Shown here in pieces: positions 26,354 through 38,040 of a DNA stretch of 64,000 bases (within the stretch, counting starts at the first letter, position 1; each line of letters begins with the position of its first letter). Source of the stretch: Glebionis coronaria (Eukaryota > Streptophyta > Magnoliopsida > Asterales > Asteraceae); assembly GCA_025667525.1 (NCBI GenBank), contig CM046877.1:265085706-265149705 (forward strand), given 5' to 3'. Position numbers and translations under genes: made by a program. The notes below the pieces were generated by a model. That model did no database searches, was not told where the DNA came from, and was given only the letters and a program-made list of their open reading frames with translations.

Positions 26354-27323
26354 ATTGATCGTTGCAAAAATGAGTCACGCGGTCACTGATGATAGCACGA
26401 GGAACACCGAATCGAGCAAAAAGCTGCTTCAAAAAGTTCACAACCACCCTCGCATCGTTCGTGGGGAGAGCCTTAGCTTCAACCCATTTAGAAACGTAGT
26501 CAACGGCTACGAGGATGTACTTTTTCCCTTTAGATGATGGAAATGGCCCCATAAAGTCGATGCCCCATACATCAAAGATTTCACATTCTTGTATGAAATT
26601 TTGAGGCATCTCATCTTTATGTGTGATCTTCCCTTGTCTTTGGCAAGCATCACAATGTTTAACCATGTCGTGAGCGTCACGATAAATGGTGGGCCAATAG
26701 AATCCAGAGTCGATTACTTTCTTCACGGTGTAATTGGGACCAAAGTGACCACCGGTGGGTCCTTTATGGTAAGCATCAAGGATTTGTACCACTGCCGGCC
26801 CATCAACACATCGACGAATAATCAGATCAGCACATTGTTTGAAAAGGTAAGGGTCGTCCCAGAAATAATGTTCAATATCTTTAAAGAACTTTTTCTTTTG
26901 TTGGGACGTTAACCCTTCCTTGAGAATTCCACCCGCTAAGTAGTTTGCAATGTCCGTAAACCACGGGGTGTCATCGAGATTGGAGTTGATAGACATTAAG
27001 GCCTCAAGGGGGAAAGAGTCATTGATCTCTTGATTCGGATGATCCCCTTGATATGGATCCTCAAGTCTACTTAGATGATCCGCGGCTAGGTTTTCCGCTC
27101 CCTTTTTGTCACGAATTTCGATTTTAAATTCTTGAAGGAGCAAAACCCAACGAAGAAGTCTTGGCTTAGAATCTTGCTCAGTCAACAAGTACTTCAACGC
27201 GGAATGATCGGTATACACAATGGTGGTAGAAAGGACAAGATAGGGGCAGAATTTCTCAAAAGCATACACTACAGCTAAAAGCTCTTTTTCGATAGTGGTA
27301 TAATGTAATTGAGCCCTCGTCAT
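26205..27323 (-). pseudogene. B pol: RNase H end and integrase core
   Basis: This piece is in the same frame as the upstream gag-pol but separated by a TAA at 27350-27348. It has the RNase H block [11 protein letters not shown] and the integrase zinc domain with CDAC at residues 224-227. The catalytic triad D256, D314, E350 has the expected 35-residue gap between the last two. The usual SDRG is SDRV here (glycine to valine), which may itself impair the enzyme. A net loss of two bases near 26262 then shifts the frame. The protein would cut and join element ends to host DNA. Confidence 0.9.
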
Positions 27324-27347
27324 TGTCTTGCTAGCATAATGGATTGG

Positions 27348-30300
27348 TTAAAAGTGTTTGTTCACTCTTTGGCCCAAAACCGCTCCAATAGCAAAGTCGC
27401 TAGCATCACACATCAACTCACAAGGTAGCTCCCAATTAGGGGTAACCAAGACCGGTGCCTTAGTTAGCTTATCCTTAAGAAGATTGAAGGATTCAAGACA
27501 CTCTTTGGAAAAGATGAAGGGAGTATCTTTTTCCAAGAGGTGGGTCATCGGGCGAGCGATTTTAGAAAAATCTTGAATGAATCGACGATAGAAGCCCGCA
27601 TGACCAAGGAAACTTCTCACACCCTTCACGGTTGAAGGTGGAGGCAATTTAGCAATAACATCGACTTTAGCACGGTCGACTTCAAGACCGGCTTTGGAGA
27701 TTTTATGTCGAAGAACAATGCCTTCTTTTACCATGAAATGGCTTTTTTCCCAATTAAGAACGAGACGAGTGTCTTCACACCGTTTGAGCATGCGTTCTAA
27801 ATTAGCAAGGCAATGAGAGAAAGAATCACCATAAACCGAGAAATCATCCATGAAGACTTCCATAGTTTCTTCAACCATGTCATGGAAGATAGCCATCATA
27901 CACCTTTGGAATGTCCCCGGAGCATTGCATAAGCCGAAAGGCATTCTTTTATAAGCAAATGTTCCGTAAGGATAAGTGAATGTGGTTTTCTCTTGGTCTT
28001 TGGGATCGATGGGAATATGAAAATAACCAGAGAAACCGTCTAAGAAGCAGTAATAGTCATTACCCGCTAGACGTTCAAGCATTTGGTCCATGAAAGGAAG
28101 GGGAAAATGATCCTTTCTCGTAGCATCATTGAGATTGCGATAGTCTATACAAACTCTCCACCCTGTAACGAGACGAGTAGGAATCAACTCGTTGTTTTCG
28201 TTGGGAACAACGGTGATTCCGCCTTTCTTAGGCACACAATGGACGGGACTAACCCATGGTGAATCCGAGATAGGGTAGATCATTCCCGCATCAAGAAGTT
28301 TGATAACCTCTTTTTTGATTACGTCATGGATCTTAGGATTCACCCTTCTTTGTCTTTTAATAGTGGGTTTAAATTCGTCCTCCATGAGAATTTCATGTGT
28401 GCAAAAGTGAGGATCAATTCCACGAATATCGGAGATTTTCCAAGCAATCGCTTTCTTGTGATTCTTTAGCACGGCGATAAGTCGAGATTTTTCTTCCTCT
28501 TTCAAGTCCTTTGCGATGATGGCGGGTGACTTCTTGTTGTCTTCAAGGAAAACGTACTCGAGATGAGACGGTAGGTCCTTAAGTTCTAAATCCGTAGGAT
28601 TGTCGATGGAAGGCGTAGTCAAATTCGGTTCATCGATAGAAATATCCTTAGGAGATGGTGGAGAAATATGGTCCTCATTGAGAAGTTTCTCAATGGTACG
28701 AATGTCTTCATCCCAATTGGAGGGAGAATCGTCATATTGCAAGTCCACATCTCCCAAAGTTGCTTCAAATTCTTTCAAGATGAAATCACTTTCTCCAAAT
28801 AGAGTTAGTGATGGAGCAATAGAGGCAACGGTCTCAACAGTAGGTATAGAAGAAGAACCACTTTTACAAGCGTCTTTGAAATGTTCTTCACAAGCCTCAT
28901 CAAGAACGTCAATAAAATTAACACTCTCGTTTTCCGAAGGCTGCTTAGAAAGTTTACCCATGTTGAAGACGATTTTATCGTCACCAACTCTCATGATTAA
29001 TTCGCCCGCGGCTACATCAATGAGAGTGCGACCGGTCCTCAAGAATGGACGTCCAACGATTAATGGAACACGGGGATCCATCTCGTAGTCAACGACAACA
29101 AAATCCGTCGGAAAGGTGAATTTGTCGACACTGACGAAGACGTCTTCGGCTATCCCCACTGGATAAGCAACCGTACGGTTAGCTAATTCCAAAGTCATTC
29201 GTGTGGGGACTAGCTCGGGTAGAGACAATTGTTTCCAAACGCTTAAAGGCATTAAGTTTATACTAGCACCTAGATCGGCTAGGGCCATACAATTCTCTAC
29301 CCCAGGGAAGTTGCAAGGAATAAAGAAACGACCAGGATCACCAAGTTTGGTTGGTAATTTCCTTAAGAGCACTACGGAGCAATTCTCATTAAGTTTGGTC
29401 TGAGCAATATCAAGAAGTTTCTCCTTATCACTGAGAATATCTTTAGACATTTTAGCATATTTGGGAATGTGAGCGAGAGCCTCAGCAAAGGAGATATTGA
29501 AATTCAGTTGTTTAAACATCTTGAGAAAGTTAGAAACCTGAATATCATCCTTGTTCTTCAATTTTTCTTTCCTTAACCTTGAAGGATAAGGTATATTGGT
29601 TTGAGATAAAGTCTTTGGGATAGAATTCTCACTCACATCCTTGGGTGGTGGAGGGGTAGAAGTAGGAGGTGGTGGAATTGGAGAAGTAGAAGGTGGAGGA
29701 GTAGAAGTAGGAGGCTCGTTTTCCTTTGTCACAATCACCGGTGTAGGTGTAGGAAACTCGGGTTCCTTTAAACCTTTTCCACTGCGAGTGGTGATTGCTT
29801 TAATCTCCCCTCTTAGATTAGCAACGGTGTTTCTCGGAAGAGAACCCGATCCAGAGGCTTGATTACTTGGGAAGAAACTAGCCATCATATTCCTCAACTC
29901 ATTCGTTTGACTTGACAAAGTGTTTCGCATATCAGCTCGAAGATCATTCCCTTGCTTCACCAAATCTGCTTTCAAGTTGAGCATTTCCCGCTGAAGATTT
30001 TGCACTATCGCATCATTAGTCCTCAAGTAGGTTTCAACATCTTGGTGTAATGTGGTGGGTTGGTTGGGAGGAGCATTGTAGGCGAGTGGTTGATAAGCAC
30101 GTTGTTGGTAAACTTGGTTGTTTCTTTGAGGTGGATATGGGTTTCTTTGGTTTTGATATTGAATTGGAGCACGAGGTTGGCTTTGATTGTTGCGATTGAG
30201 GTTGTTTGGGTTTTGTGGGAGACAACCGGGAGGTGAAAGAAAGTTGTTTGAGCGATAGCTGAGCAAATTGCGGTCACCTTGAGGACGTGCTTGATAGCCT

Positions 30301-31328
30301 CCTGTAGAATAGGTACCGTTGGCGGCATACACATTTTCCGGATTGTCGTGAGTCGAAGGACAATCGGTGTATGAGTGAGATCCCCCGCATATATCACAAG
30401 ATTGAGTCAAAGCACTAGCTTGGGCAGTGATAGCTTTGGTATTATTGGCGGCGTGGAGAGAAAGTGATTCAACAAGCGAAGTAAGCTTATCAATTCTCTT
30501 GTCGCTCTCATTGGTGCTAGCACTATCCACATTGGTCCGAACACTCTTGGTTTGCACTCTAGACTTGTTCTCAATAATATCCCAAGCGGCATTAGAAGAC
30601 TTAACCAAAAGATTACCCCCCGAGGCACTATTTAGTGAATCTTGGTCATTCATGCTTAAACCATTGTAAAAAGTATTAATTTGATGCACTTTGGTAAAAC
30701 CATGTTGTGGGCACTTTCTTAAAAGTTGTTTAAAACGGTCCCAAGATTCACTAAAAGTCTCATCGTACTTTTGTTCAAAAGTAATGATTTCATTCCGCAA
30801 AGCGGTAGTACGACAGGGTGGGAAAAAGTAGTTTATGAATTTGGTCTCTAAGTCCGTCCACGTAAGAATACTTTTTGGCGGTTCCTTATCAAGCCAATGC
30901 CGGGCTTGTCCCTCTAAGGAGAAAGGAAAAAGTTGCAAGCGAATTACCTCTTGTGAAACCCCATTATACTTAACCGTATTAGTGAGTTGAAGAAACCTCT
31001 TAATATGGTCATGAGGATCATCAATCGAACGCCCCAAGAATGGTTGAGCAGAGACCATTTGAATGAAGCCGGATTTGAGCTCAAAGTTGTTGGCTCCAAT
31101 CGTAGGTATGACAATAGCATCGTGGTTGCCCTCTACATGTGCTTGCAAAAGTTCGATCATTGGACGATTGTCCGGTAGAGGTTCATTGTTGTCATTATTC
31201 ATGTTGGGTTGAGGTGGATTATTATTATTGTTGTGTACACCGGCCGTGTCTAAGTTATCGAGAGTCTCGGGCTCGGGATAAGACGTTGATCGAGTGCACA
31301 TACACCTGCAAAAGAAATAACAAAGCAT
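27348..31328 (-). CDS. B gag-protease-reverse transcriptase-RNase H polyprotein (1326 codons, ends at premature stop)
   Basis: An Athila-like gag-pol. The likely start is Met10 (31301), since MCTRSTSYPEP fits the family start and residues 1-9 look like leader. The gag core is at about residues 80-270 (with FINYFFPPCRTTALRNE). A short zinc knuckle C311-X2-C-X3-H-X4-C323 is one residue tighter than usual. It is followed by a Gln/Asn/Pro-rich linker, the family motif ITTRSGK, a proline tract, and the protease active site DLGAS at 685-689. RT has FMDD with catalytic Asp 1161-1162, and the start of RNase H (DASDFAIGAVLG) is near 1310. A TAA then stops the frame, although the same frame continues downstream. 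Gag and RT could still be made; integrase could not without read-through. Confidence 0.9.
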   Translation of the reverse strand: MLCYFFCRCMCTRSTSYPEPETLDNLDTAGVHNNNNNPPQPNMNNDNNEPLPDNRPMIELLQAHVEGNHDAIVIPTIGANNFELKSGFIQMVSAQPFLGRSIDDPHDHIKRFLQLTNTVKYNGVSQEVIRLQLFPFSLEGQARHWLDKEPPKSILTWTDLETKFINYFFPPCRTTALRNEIITFEQKYDETFSESWDRFKQLLRKCPQHGFTKVHQINTFYNGLSMNDQDSLNSASGGNLLVKSSNAAWDIIENKSRVQTKSVRTNVDSASTNESDKRIDKLTSLVESLSLHAANNTKAITAQASALTQSCDICGGSHSYTDCPSTHDNPENVYAANGTYSTGGYQARPQGDRNLLSYRSNNFLSPPGCLPQNPNNLNRNNQSQPRAPIQYQNQRNPYPPQRNNQVYQQRAYQPLAYNAPPNQPTTLHQDVETYLRTNDAIVQNLQREMLNLKADLVKQGNDLRADMRNTLSSQTNELRNMMASFFPSNQASGSGSLPRNTVANLRGEIKAITTRSGKGLKEPEFPTPTPVIVTKENEPPTSTPPPSTSPIPPPPTSTPPPPKDVSENSIPKTLSQTNIPYPSRLRKEKLKNKDDIQVSNFLKMFKQLNFNISFAEALAHIPKYAKMSKDILSDKEKLLDIAQTKLNENCSVVLLRKLPTKLGDPGRFFIPCNFPGVENCMALADLGASINLMPLSVWKQLSLPELVPTRMTLELANRTVAYPVGIAEDVFVSVDKFTFPTDFVVVDYEMDPRVPLIVGRPFLRTGRTLIDVAAGELIMRVGDDKIVFNMGKLSKQPSENESVNFIDVLDEACEEHFKDACKSGSSSIPTVETVASIAPSLTLFGESDFILKEFEATLGDVDLQYDDSPSNWDEDIRTIEKLLNEDHISPPSPKDISIDEPNLTTPSIDNPTDLELKDLPSHLEYVFLEDNKKSPAIIAKDLKEEEKSRLIAVLKNHKKAIAWKISDIRGIDPHFCTHEILMEDEFKPTIKRQRRVNPKIHDVIKKEVIKLLDAGMIYPISDSPWVSPVHCVPKKGGITVVPNENNELIPTRLVTGWRVCIDYRNLNDATRKDHFPLPFMDQMLERLAGNDYYCFLDGFSGYFHIPIDPKDQEKTTFTYPYGTFAYKRMPFGLCNAPGTFQRCMMAIFHDMVEETMEVFMDDFSVYGDSFSHCLANLERMLKRCEDTRLVLNWEKSHFMVKEGIVLRHKISKAGLEVDRAKVDVIAKLPPPSTVKGVRSFLGHAGFYRRFIQDFSKIARPMTHLLEKDTPFIFSKECLESFNLLKDKLTKAPVLVTPNWELPCELMCDASDFAIGAVLGQRVNKHF

Positions 31329-31494
31329 AAATATTTTTGGTTTTTTATGTTTTCTAATTTTTTTGTATTTTTGAAAATTTTATATTTTTTAGGATTTTTG
31401 AAAATTTTAAAGCAAGGAAAATAACGTTCAAAGATGAACGGATCCCAAAACCCAATGCGCCTCTCACTTAAAACCTTTAATCTTAACAGAAAGA
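31329..31494 (-). other. B leader between primer site and gag
   Basis: About 166 bases hold no gene. The first 80 bases after the primer site are conserved in C (40047-40115), including TTTTGGGATCCGTTCA. Confidence 0.7.
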
Positions 31495-31510
31495 GCCGGC
31501 AGCGGCGCCA
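31495..31510 (-). other. Primer binding site of element B (tRNA-Asp type)
   Basis: Minus-strand TGGCGCCGCTGCCGGC lies two bases after the LTR end TTATTA. The same 16-mer is found in C. It resembles the TGGCGCCGTTGCCGG site of Athila/Tat elements, attributed to tRNA-Asp. Confidence 0.85.
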
Positions 31511-31512
31511 TT

Positions 31513-33319
31513 TAATAACTAGGTTTTTGCCTAGTAAGAAAATTTTATCGTCCGAATCTTTTCGAATTGATTATTGGAAGAAAGTGCGACTCTGTTGTTC
31601 TCGGTGGAAAAAAAAGGTTTGGTTATCTATTCTACTAAAAGTAAAAATGCCGTTGAAAGCTTGAAAATTTAATCTAAGATAAAACAAGTTAAAACAATGC
31701 TAAGTAAAAAGGCGGGAAAAATTAAAGGTTGGAAAATAGCAACAATTCAGAAAATTTCTAATTAAACTAAGTCTGAAAATAAGGTAAAGACAATTTCGGA
31801 AAAATGAAATCTTCGGAATAAAGTTGAATTCAGAAAAATGGTTTCTTCGGAATACTTGACTTTTCAAAAAAAGTGGGATTTTCGGAAAAAGAATATCTTC
31901 GGAATAACAGCCTTTTCGGAAACAGAGATTCTTCGAAAAAATGAAAATTTCAGAAAAAGAGTAATTTCGGAAAAACAAGCTTTTCAGAAAAAGTAGTATC
32001 TTCGGAATAAGGAAGTTTTCAGAGAAAGAGGTTTTTTCGAAAAAGAAAGGATTTCAGAAAAATGATGAATTTCGGAATAATACACTTTTCAGAATAATGG
32101 GCCTTTTCGGAATAACTATCTTTTCAGTAAAATGGGTTTCTTCGGAAAAACAAAGTTTTCAGAGAAATGGATTTTCAGAATAAATGTCTTTTCATAGAAA
32201 TCATGAATTCATAGAAATCATGAATTCATAGAAATGGTTATTTCGGAATAAATACTTTTCAGAGAAAGGAGTGTTTTCAGAGAAACAAACCCTTTTCCGA
32301 AAATGTTAAAGCACAGATACGAATAAACAGTAATGACAAAACTTAAGAAATAAGCCACAAATAAGCACAAACCAAACAAGCAATTAACCAAAACTTTAAC
32401 CAAATAAGTTTTAAGAAGAACTAAATAAGCCACAAATTAAAAACTATAAAAACACTAATTAATCAAAACATTAAAAATCAACTAATAAGCAATCCTATTA
32501 ATCTATCCAAACAACTAAATCAAAAATAAGCTAAACGCTAAAATATTAGTAACACAATAAGTTCAAAACATCCACCACATCAAAACTACAAGATCAATCA
32601 CAAGAACAAATCAACCACATAATCAAAGAGATGAGATTAACTACATGATTATCAAGATTAAGAAAAAGATTAAGAAAGGTAGAATGAGAATTAAGCAAAT
32701 AAGCTTGATTGATTAAAGATGAATGTAAAAAGATTACAAGATTAATGGAAAGATTAACAAGTTTGAAAGAAAAACTAGAGAGAAAAATAAAAACACACTT
32801 AAAAATTAAACTACACCTATTAAAAAACTAAAACACCTAACACCCTCCTAATGACACATTAGGAGGGTATTTATAGGAGGTGGGGAGATTACATGCTTAA
32901 TCTATCTAATTTCTTTCTTCTCGACTCGACTCGACTTAATTTCTTTGTCTATCTCGACGTCGTCTCGGGATTTGTCGATATTAGTTGAACTTGTCTTATA
33001 ATTTTCTTCTATAATTAGACTTGAGTTCTTCGACTTCATTAAACTTCCGTCTTTAGACTTTTTCTTCGATAAATCTTCAGAATTGGCCTTGGACTTCCGT
33101 TCTTTTTTCATTCTCGATCTTTCGACTTCGTCTTTAGTCTTTTTCTTCGATAAAAGCCCGTGATAGCCCATGTTTTCTTCCTTTTGCATCTTTTGGTCCT
33201 AAAATACAATAAAAACACAAACCACGCATAATTCCGACTTTTACTACATAAAATACACGTTTTGGTCTTGTTATTATTGGAAATAAGTGGTAAAAGGATA
33301 AGTGTTTTCACACTTATTA
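31513..33319 (-). repeat. Element B 5' LTR (about 1807 bp)
   Basis: The partner of 9441-11193. It carries the decamer array (about 31743-32300), TATA box 32867-32875 with palindrome 32842-32868, and terminal hairpin 33298-33317. This is the copy whose promoter would drive the gag-pol at 31328-25750. Confidence 0.92.
32842..32875 (-). promoter_or_regulatory. B 5' LTR TATA box with adjoining palindrome
   Basis: Identical in layout to the 3' copy: TATAAATAC on the minus strand at 32875-32867, merging into 12-bp inverted arms (32857-32868, 32842-32853). It is the probable core promoter of B. Confidence 0.7.
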
Positions 33320-33944
33320 GTAACCCATTCCTAGTCCAACCCAAAAACCCCTTTCCTTTTTCTCTTTTTTTTCCTTTTTTTTGTTTAAGTCAGCCAAACC
33401 GACCCCTTTATGTATATTTTTTTCTTTTTATTGTTTAATATAACACTACTAATATTACCTTAATTTACCTTAATTTATTTCGGCTCCTAAAGCCTCCAAA
33501 ACCTCAAAACCGTAAAACTAGTCAAATTTACGTGTTTTACCGTAAAAGACGTAAAATATACACTTTTAAAAAAAAACTCAAATTTTGAAATAAACCTTAT
33601 AACTAAGTCCTAAATGAATTAAAACCATCCCGAAAAATATCAATGACTAATTACCTCATCCGAGACCTCTAAATGCTAAACCATAAATCGTAAAAATAAG
33701 ATTTTCTATAATACATATACGTATACGTAAAACCACTAAATAACACCATCTCATTTCATAGTCACCACCATGTGAGCTCATGAACATGAAATCATCAAAC
33801 ATCTTTTCACTCACAAGGTACCCCGTACCAGAAACAATATCCAAACCACAATCTATACACACCAATTAGCACATAAACACGTAAAGACACGTAACTAGCA
33901 CAAAATAAAACTAAGTGACGAACCTCAAAACCATGGTTGTTACA
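33320..33944 (-). repeat. Element A 5' LTR, outer part
   Basis: It continues A's LTR where 9440 left off (compare 476-2099), starting with the target duplication GTAAC and ending GGTTGTTACA. The bases after it (CCCAA) belong to G. Confidence 0.88.
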
Positions 33945-34732
33945 CCCAATCCACTCATCATCATTCAATTAATCTATCAACTAAGCTTACTTGAGTGATT
34001 TTCACTTATAATATCACTTTCTATATTAGGAAATGCATATAAAATTTTAACAGTAATAATAAAACAAGAGATAAAACTAGAGATTGAATCTGAAAATCAC
34101 TTTTATTTTTCAACTTAAAACATTACAATATTCATAAAAATGAAAATACAATTCCTAACTAATTTTAAATATTATAACAGTATGAAAAGAAAGGGATACT
34201 TTTACAAGAAAAACTAATGGGTATTTATACCAAAACCGAGAGGTTGATTGTTGAGGAAGAACGATTTGTGGCCTTTGGATCTTCTTATTCTTCTCTTTCT
34301 TCAAAAAAACTTGATCTAAGGGCTGTGATACATCCACCCTTCACACGGATCGCCAGGCTGGCAGAAAGTGTGCTAGTTGTGCTACTTTCCTTGTTGAGGT
34401 GGAAGGTAATGATTGGATTGATGATTGATTTGCAGTGTATCATCCAATCACAAACGAGGGATGACGTGAATAGGGTGCCACGTTGGACATTTTGGTAGCA
34501 TCTTGTTCATCCCAAAAACATGGGGATTATTTAGACCGCATGTAGTCCAATTGAGAGCAGATAAGAAAGCCCCAATTTGGCTAGGGTTCTTATCCTGCTA
34601 ATGTTTTCCCCAAAATCCTTCTTTCTCTTTTTTTGTTTCTTTTCTTTTTGTTTATTTGACCGAGTGAAAAGTTTGACCAAGGAAAAAGTATATATATTTA
34701 CTTCTTTCTTTCACCGGCTCTTTCTTTACACA

Positions 34733-34954
34733 TGGGCCATGATCCATTCATTCCTTTAGTGATTGTTGTTGGGCCTTTTGTACAAGAAACTCGCATAGCC
34801 CTTGTTTAATATTCATTTGGGCTTGGACATAACTTTCCACTGTTTCTATATTGTATCTTGGGCCTTGATTTGGACCTTGACCCAAAAGTAAATAAACAAT
34901 TTCCAATATTTGGCTTTCAGGCCTAATAAGCAAATGTGGGACCCACTTGGCCCA
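34733..34954. promoter_or_regulatory. Cluster of five TGGGCY (site II) boxes in G
   Basis: TGGGCC or TGGGCT at 34733, 34770, 34818 and 34859, and the reverse complement at 34949-34954, all in the region upstream of G's TATA box. TGGGCY is the known binding site of TCP factors in plants. Function here is inferred. Confidence 0.5.
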
Positions 34955-35145
34955 CTTAACTTGATAAATCTTAAATCCTCGAATAAAAACTACTTTTCTT
35001 GTGGTCTTGCTAAAATCTCCAAAATCCGTGTCGGTTTTGCCAGTTTTCGTGATCTTTGGTACCTACATACATGAAACAAGAAACAAGCATATACAATATC
35101 AAATTCATACAAATTAAGCATTTTATGTTCGTTTTATGATACAAC

Positions 35146-35171
35146 TGATATGAGTAATTTCACTCATATCA
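35146..35171 (-). other. Terminal hairpin of G
   Basis: Perfect 10-bp arms with a 6-base loop (GAAATT in sense). It marks the boundary between G and the copia remnant. Confidence 0.8.
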
Positions 35172-37978
35172 GGCTTAAGTACTGTTTTAGCAGTACTTGC
35201 TTGAACACACGGTTTTTCACCTTTAGGAACCCACATTTGCACTGGTTTGTTATTAGACTTACTTCTAGGTATTCTAGCGTTATCAACTATATTCTTAGAA
35301 GTTTTGTGGGACTTTGGTTTACCAGACTTTTGACCAGCGGTACTTGAGTTTGGTCTAGCAGTATTTGTAGTTCTAGACTTGCTGGTACTTGGTTTACCAG
35401 ACTTCAAAGGTACTAGACCTTGTTTCATAAGTACTTCTCTTGGAACAAAGTTCTTGGTAGAGATGTTATTAACCTTATGAGGTTTATCTATCCTTTTAGC
35501 ATGGCCAAACTTAGGTTTGTCATCTCTAGATCCCATTTATCTATTAACCTGTGCATTTTTCCCATTACCTTTCTTTGTAACCTTTTGTGCAACCTTCTGG
35601 TTTACAATTTTATCTTCGTGTAGAGTGAAATCTTTGATAAAATGATTTAGACTACCACAGACATAACATCCATTTCTTCTCAAAGAAGACCCAAAATGTT
35701 GTTTTGACTTAATTTTCTCAAAACCTATCCCACCCCTCCTGGTATTATTATGTTTTGCATTATTATCCAATGCCTGACTAGGAGTTTTTACCTGCTTGGG
35801 AGCAGAACTAGTTTTAGACACTTGTCCTTTAGAGACAAAATTGCTCATTAAAGGTAGATAAATAATGTTTTTGGTCATAAAAGATTTATCTTGGGTCAAA
35901 GTACTAGAGTTTGAATCATTTGACTTGACAGCTTTTGACTCATCTAACTCTATACCTGTATCATTATTAGGGGGCATGAAAATTCCTAATAATGGTGGAG
36001 GAATTGCCTTTATTCCTTCAGCATATCTATTATTTTCAGGAGTATCATGTGACTCACTAGAACTATCAAAAATCCCCTTTGATAAGTCCTTGTCAGTTAA
36101 AGTTATCCCAGGTTGGTCCTCAATATATCCTAGGCCTGGTTTATCATAATACCCCATTTGTGAATTAAACAGCTTACCCAATCCTTTATAGGATCTTTGC
36201 CAATGATTAATCACTTCCCTTTCATTATAAAGACTGGCTTTTAAAGCTTCATTTTCTGTTGTTACTTTTAAAAGTTGTTTTTCAAAAGCTTTAATTTCGA
36301 CATCTTTTTCTCTCATTTGAAGAGTCAAAATTCTAATTTTCCATATATATTTTTGTTGACCCTTTTTATACAAAACTATATTTTCTTCTAACTTAACAAA
36401 AACCTGTTCATTTGTTTCTATAGTACAGGTGTTGACCTTTGGATATTGTTCATCTAGTTCTACTTTTTGACTACTAAATTTAAGAACACGATCTTTAGAA
36501 CAAGGATGTACCTTAGTATCTTCATGAGAGAGAGCCATCAAACCAAGCTCTTCTTCTTCCTCATCTTCAGCCCAGTTCACCACTCCATCTACAGTTACCA
36601 ATGCTTTGTTTCCTTTGGGACTCCTACTGTCTCCTTTTGGAAAGCTATCGGAGATTCTAAGACTGGTTCTATAGCTGTTCTTGGACTTTTGACTGCTTCT
36701 ATCAGCCTTATCTCTAGTGCACTCCCTTGCAAAATGTCCATTCCTTCCACAGTTATAGCATTCAACTTTAGACTTGTCATATCCTAATGGTTCATTAGGA
36801 TCAAGAGTCATCTTCCTTCTATTCTTCTTAAAGAACCTATTGGATCTCACAGAGATCATAGCAGCTTGCCATTTAAGGTCCATCTCCTCAACATCAGCAT
36901 CATCCATGTGGAACAAGTCATTGAGAGGCAACCTTGGTCTGTTGTCTTGTCCAACAAGGAATGAGAAGGCATCACTGTCACTAAACAATGGTGAAGATCT
37001 TTCTTGTGGATTTTAAGATACAATAGGACTGCCTTTAGTACCTTAAGAGTAAGTACAGCTTGTAAGTCCTCCAGCGGTATTTTGGATGTAAGTACCGTTA
37101 CTTGATCCACTAGCTGTATTTTGAAAGTAAGTACCGTCATTACCTTCTGACACAAAAGCCAAGTTATACTTTGTTTTTGTTGCTGCTTTGGTCACCTCAA
37201 CGTCTTTAACATCCATCTCATAAGCGCTAAGATTGTTGTAGAGATGATCAAAAGGAATTGTATCTAGATCATCCCTTATGATGAAGTGCATAGCCATTGC
37301 TTTCCATTCTTGTGGAACACTTCTTAAGAATTTTAGATTGGCTTCTTCATTAGGAATTATCAGTCCATAAACTACCAATTTAATGAGCAGCTTGTTGAAC
37401 CTTCCATAGCCACCATAGATTCCTTCAATACTGGTAATTGAGAAGTTATCAAATTCTTGTTTCAAAACAAAATTCTTCATCTTCTTAGATTTATCATTGC
37501 CTCCAAATCTAAGTTTGATGGCATCACACATAGCCTTTGCATCCTTGTAGTGATGAAAGCTAGGTAAGATGTCTTCTGAAAGTGCCATAGCCAAATCAGT
37601 TCTGGCCTTTCTTTCTCTAATCTCTCCTAGTACCTCCTCAGCAGTCACAATAGGTAAAGCAGAGCATGTACCATCAGGTAACCAATGCAACTTCTTAGGT
37701 GTATTCCCATTCTTGATAACCTGCCATAGAGTATGATCTGTATGATTCAGGTAATGTTCCATCTGCAGAGCCTACGTCTTATAGTTATCACATTTGAGAA
37801 TTGGGAGTTTGACAGCAGAGAGAGTATGGGAAGGTGTTGTAGTTGTAGAAGTAACTACAGCATCTATGGCTTGAACACCTTGTGGTGGTGCTGGATGCAC
37901 AACTTGAGGTTGTCCCTGTGGTATTGGATCAGGATATGGAATGTCTTGCAAGTGAGGGTCATCACCAAGTTGAGACAC
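35172..37978 (-). pseudogene. H copia gag, broken by a stop and a frameshift
   Basis: The start is at 37978, giving a Pro-rich head and then LPILKCDNYKT, where a TAG interrupts. The frame goes on with the gag block MEHYL from 37762, including RKARTDLAMAL, RFGGNDKSKKM and DLYNNL (UBN2-type copia gag). A frameshift at about 37020-37060 leads into 36988-35537 with EEMDLKWQAAM and the canonical zinc knuckle C77-X2-C80-X4-H85-X4-C90. A second knuckle-like CYVCGSLNHF has lost its last Cys. A TAA at about 35537 and then a basic Ser/Lys/Pro-rich linker run until G interrupts at 35171. Gag would form the particle; it cannot be made intact. The motifs recall Asteraceae TNT1-94-like annotations from memory, not a search. 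Confidence 0.85.
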
Positions 37979-38040
37979 TGAATTTTGATGTGAGTGGGGA
38001 TTTTAGGGTTGTGTTCTTCTTATTCAGAGTTTCTCAACAA

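Larger units (their letters stand above)
9441..33319 (-). mobile_element. Element B: nearly complete Athila-like Ty3 retrotransposon, interrupted by F
   Basis: Both LTRs are present (9441-11193 and 31513-33319), with primer site at 31495-31510, polypurine tract at 11194-11207 and one long gag-pol on the minus strand. It lies within A's LTR. The target GTAAC is intact in A's other LTR (476-480), is found at 33320-33324, and reads TTAAC at 9436-9440, so one side has mutated. The element ends are TAATAA...TTATTA and not TG...CA. Without F it is about 11.4 kb. There is no env-like ORF between pol and the 3' LTR. The tRNA-Asp-type primer site and the gag-pol layout fit the Athila/Tat side of plant Ty3 elements. 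Confidence 0.9.
33945..35171 (-). repeat. Element G: 5' LTR fragment, Athila-like, inserted in copia element H
   Basis: The right edge is sharp. The copia frame of H stops being copia-like exactly where a perfect 10-bp inverted repeat (TGATATGAGT/ACTCATATCA, 35146-35171) begins, the same placement as the terminal hairpins of B, C and D. Minus-strand TATAAATAC is at 34229-34221, about 940 bases from the edge. Five TGGGCY boxes lie between 34733 and 34954. The left continuation is cut by A, so neither a primer site nor a target duplication is visible. Its identity as an LTR is inferred from these parallels. Confidence 0.65.

Noticed and set aside
26280..30669. Many plus-strand frames of 60-160 codons across B's gag-pol
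   Set aside because: They are antisense shadows of the minus-strand polyprotein.
34577..34759. 60-codon Phe-rich frame in G
   Set aside because: Pyrimidine-rich LTR sequence, no motif, no conservation to judge.
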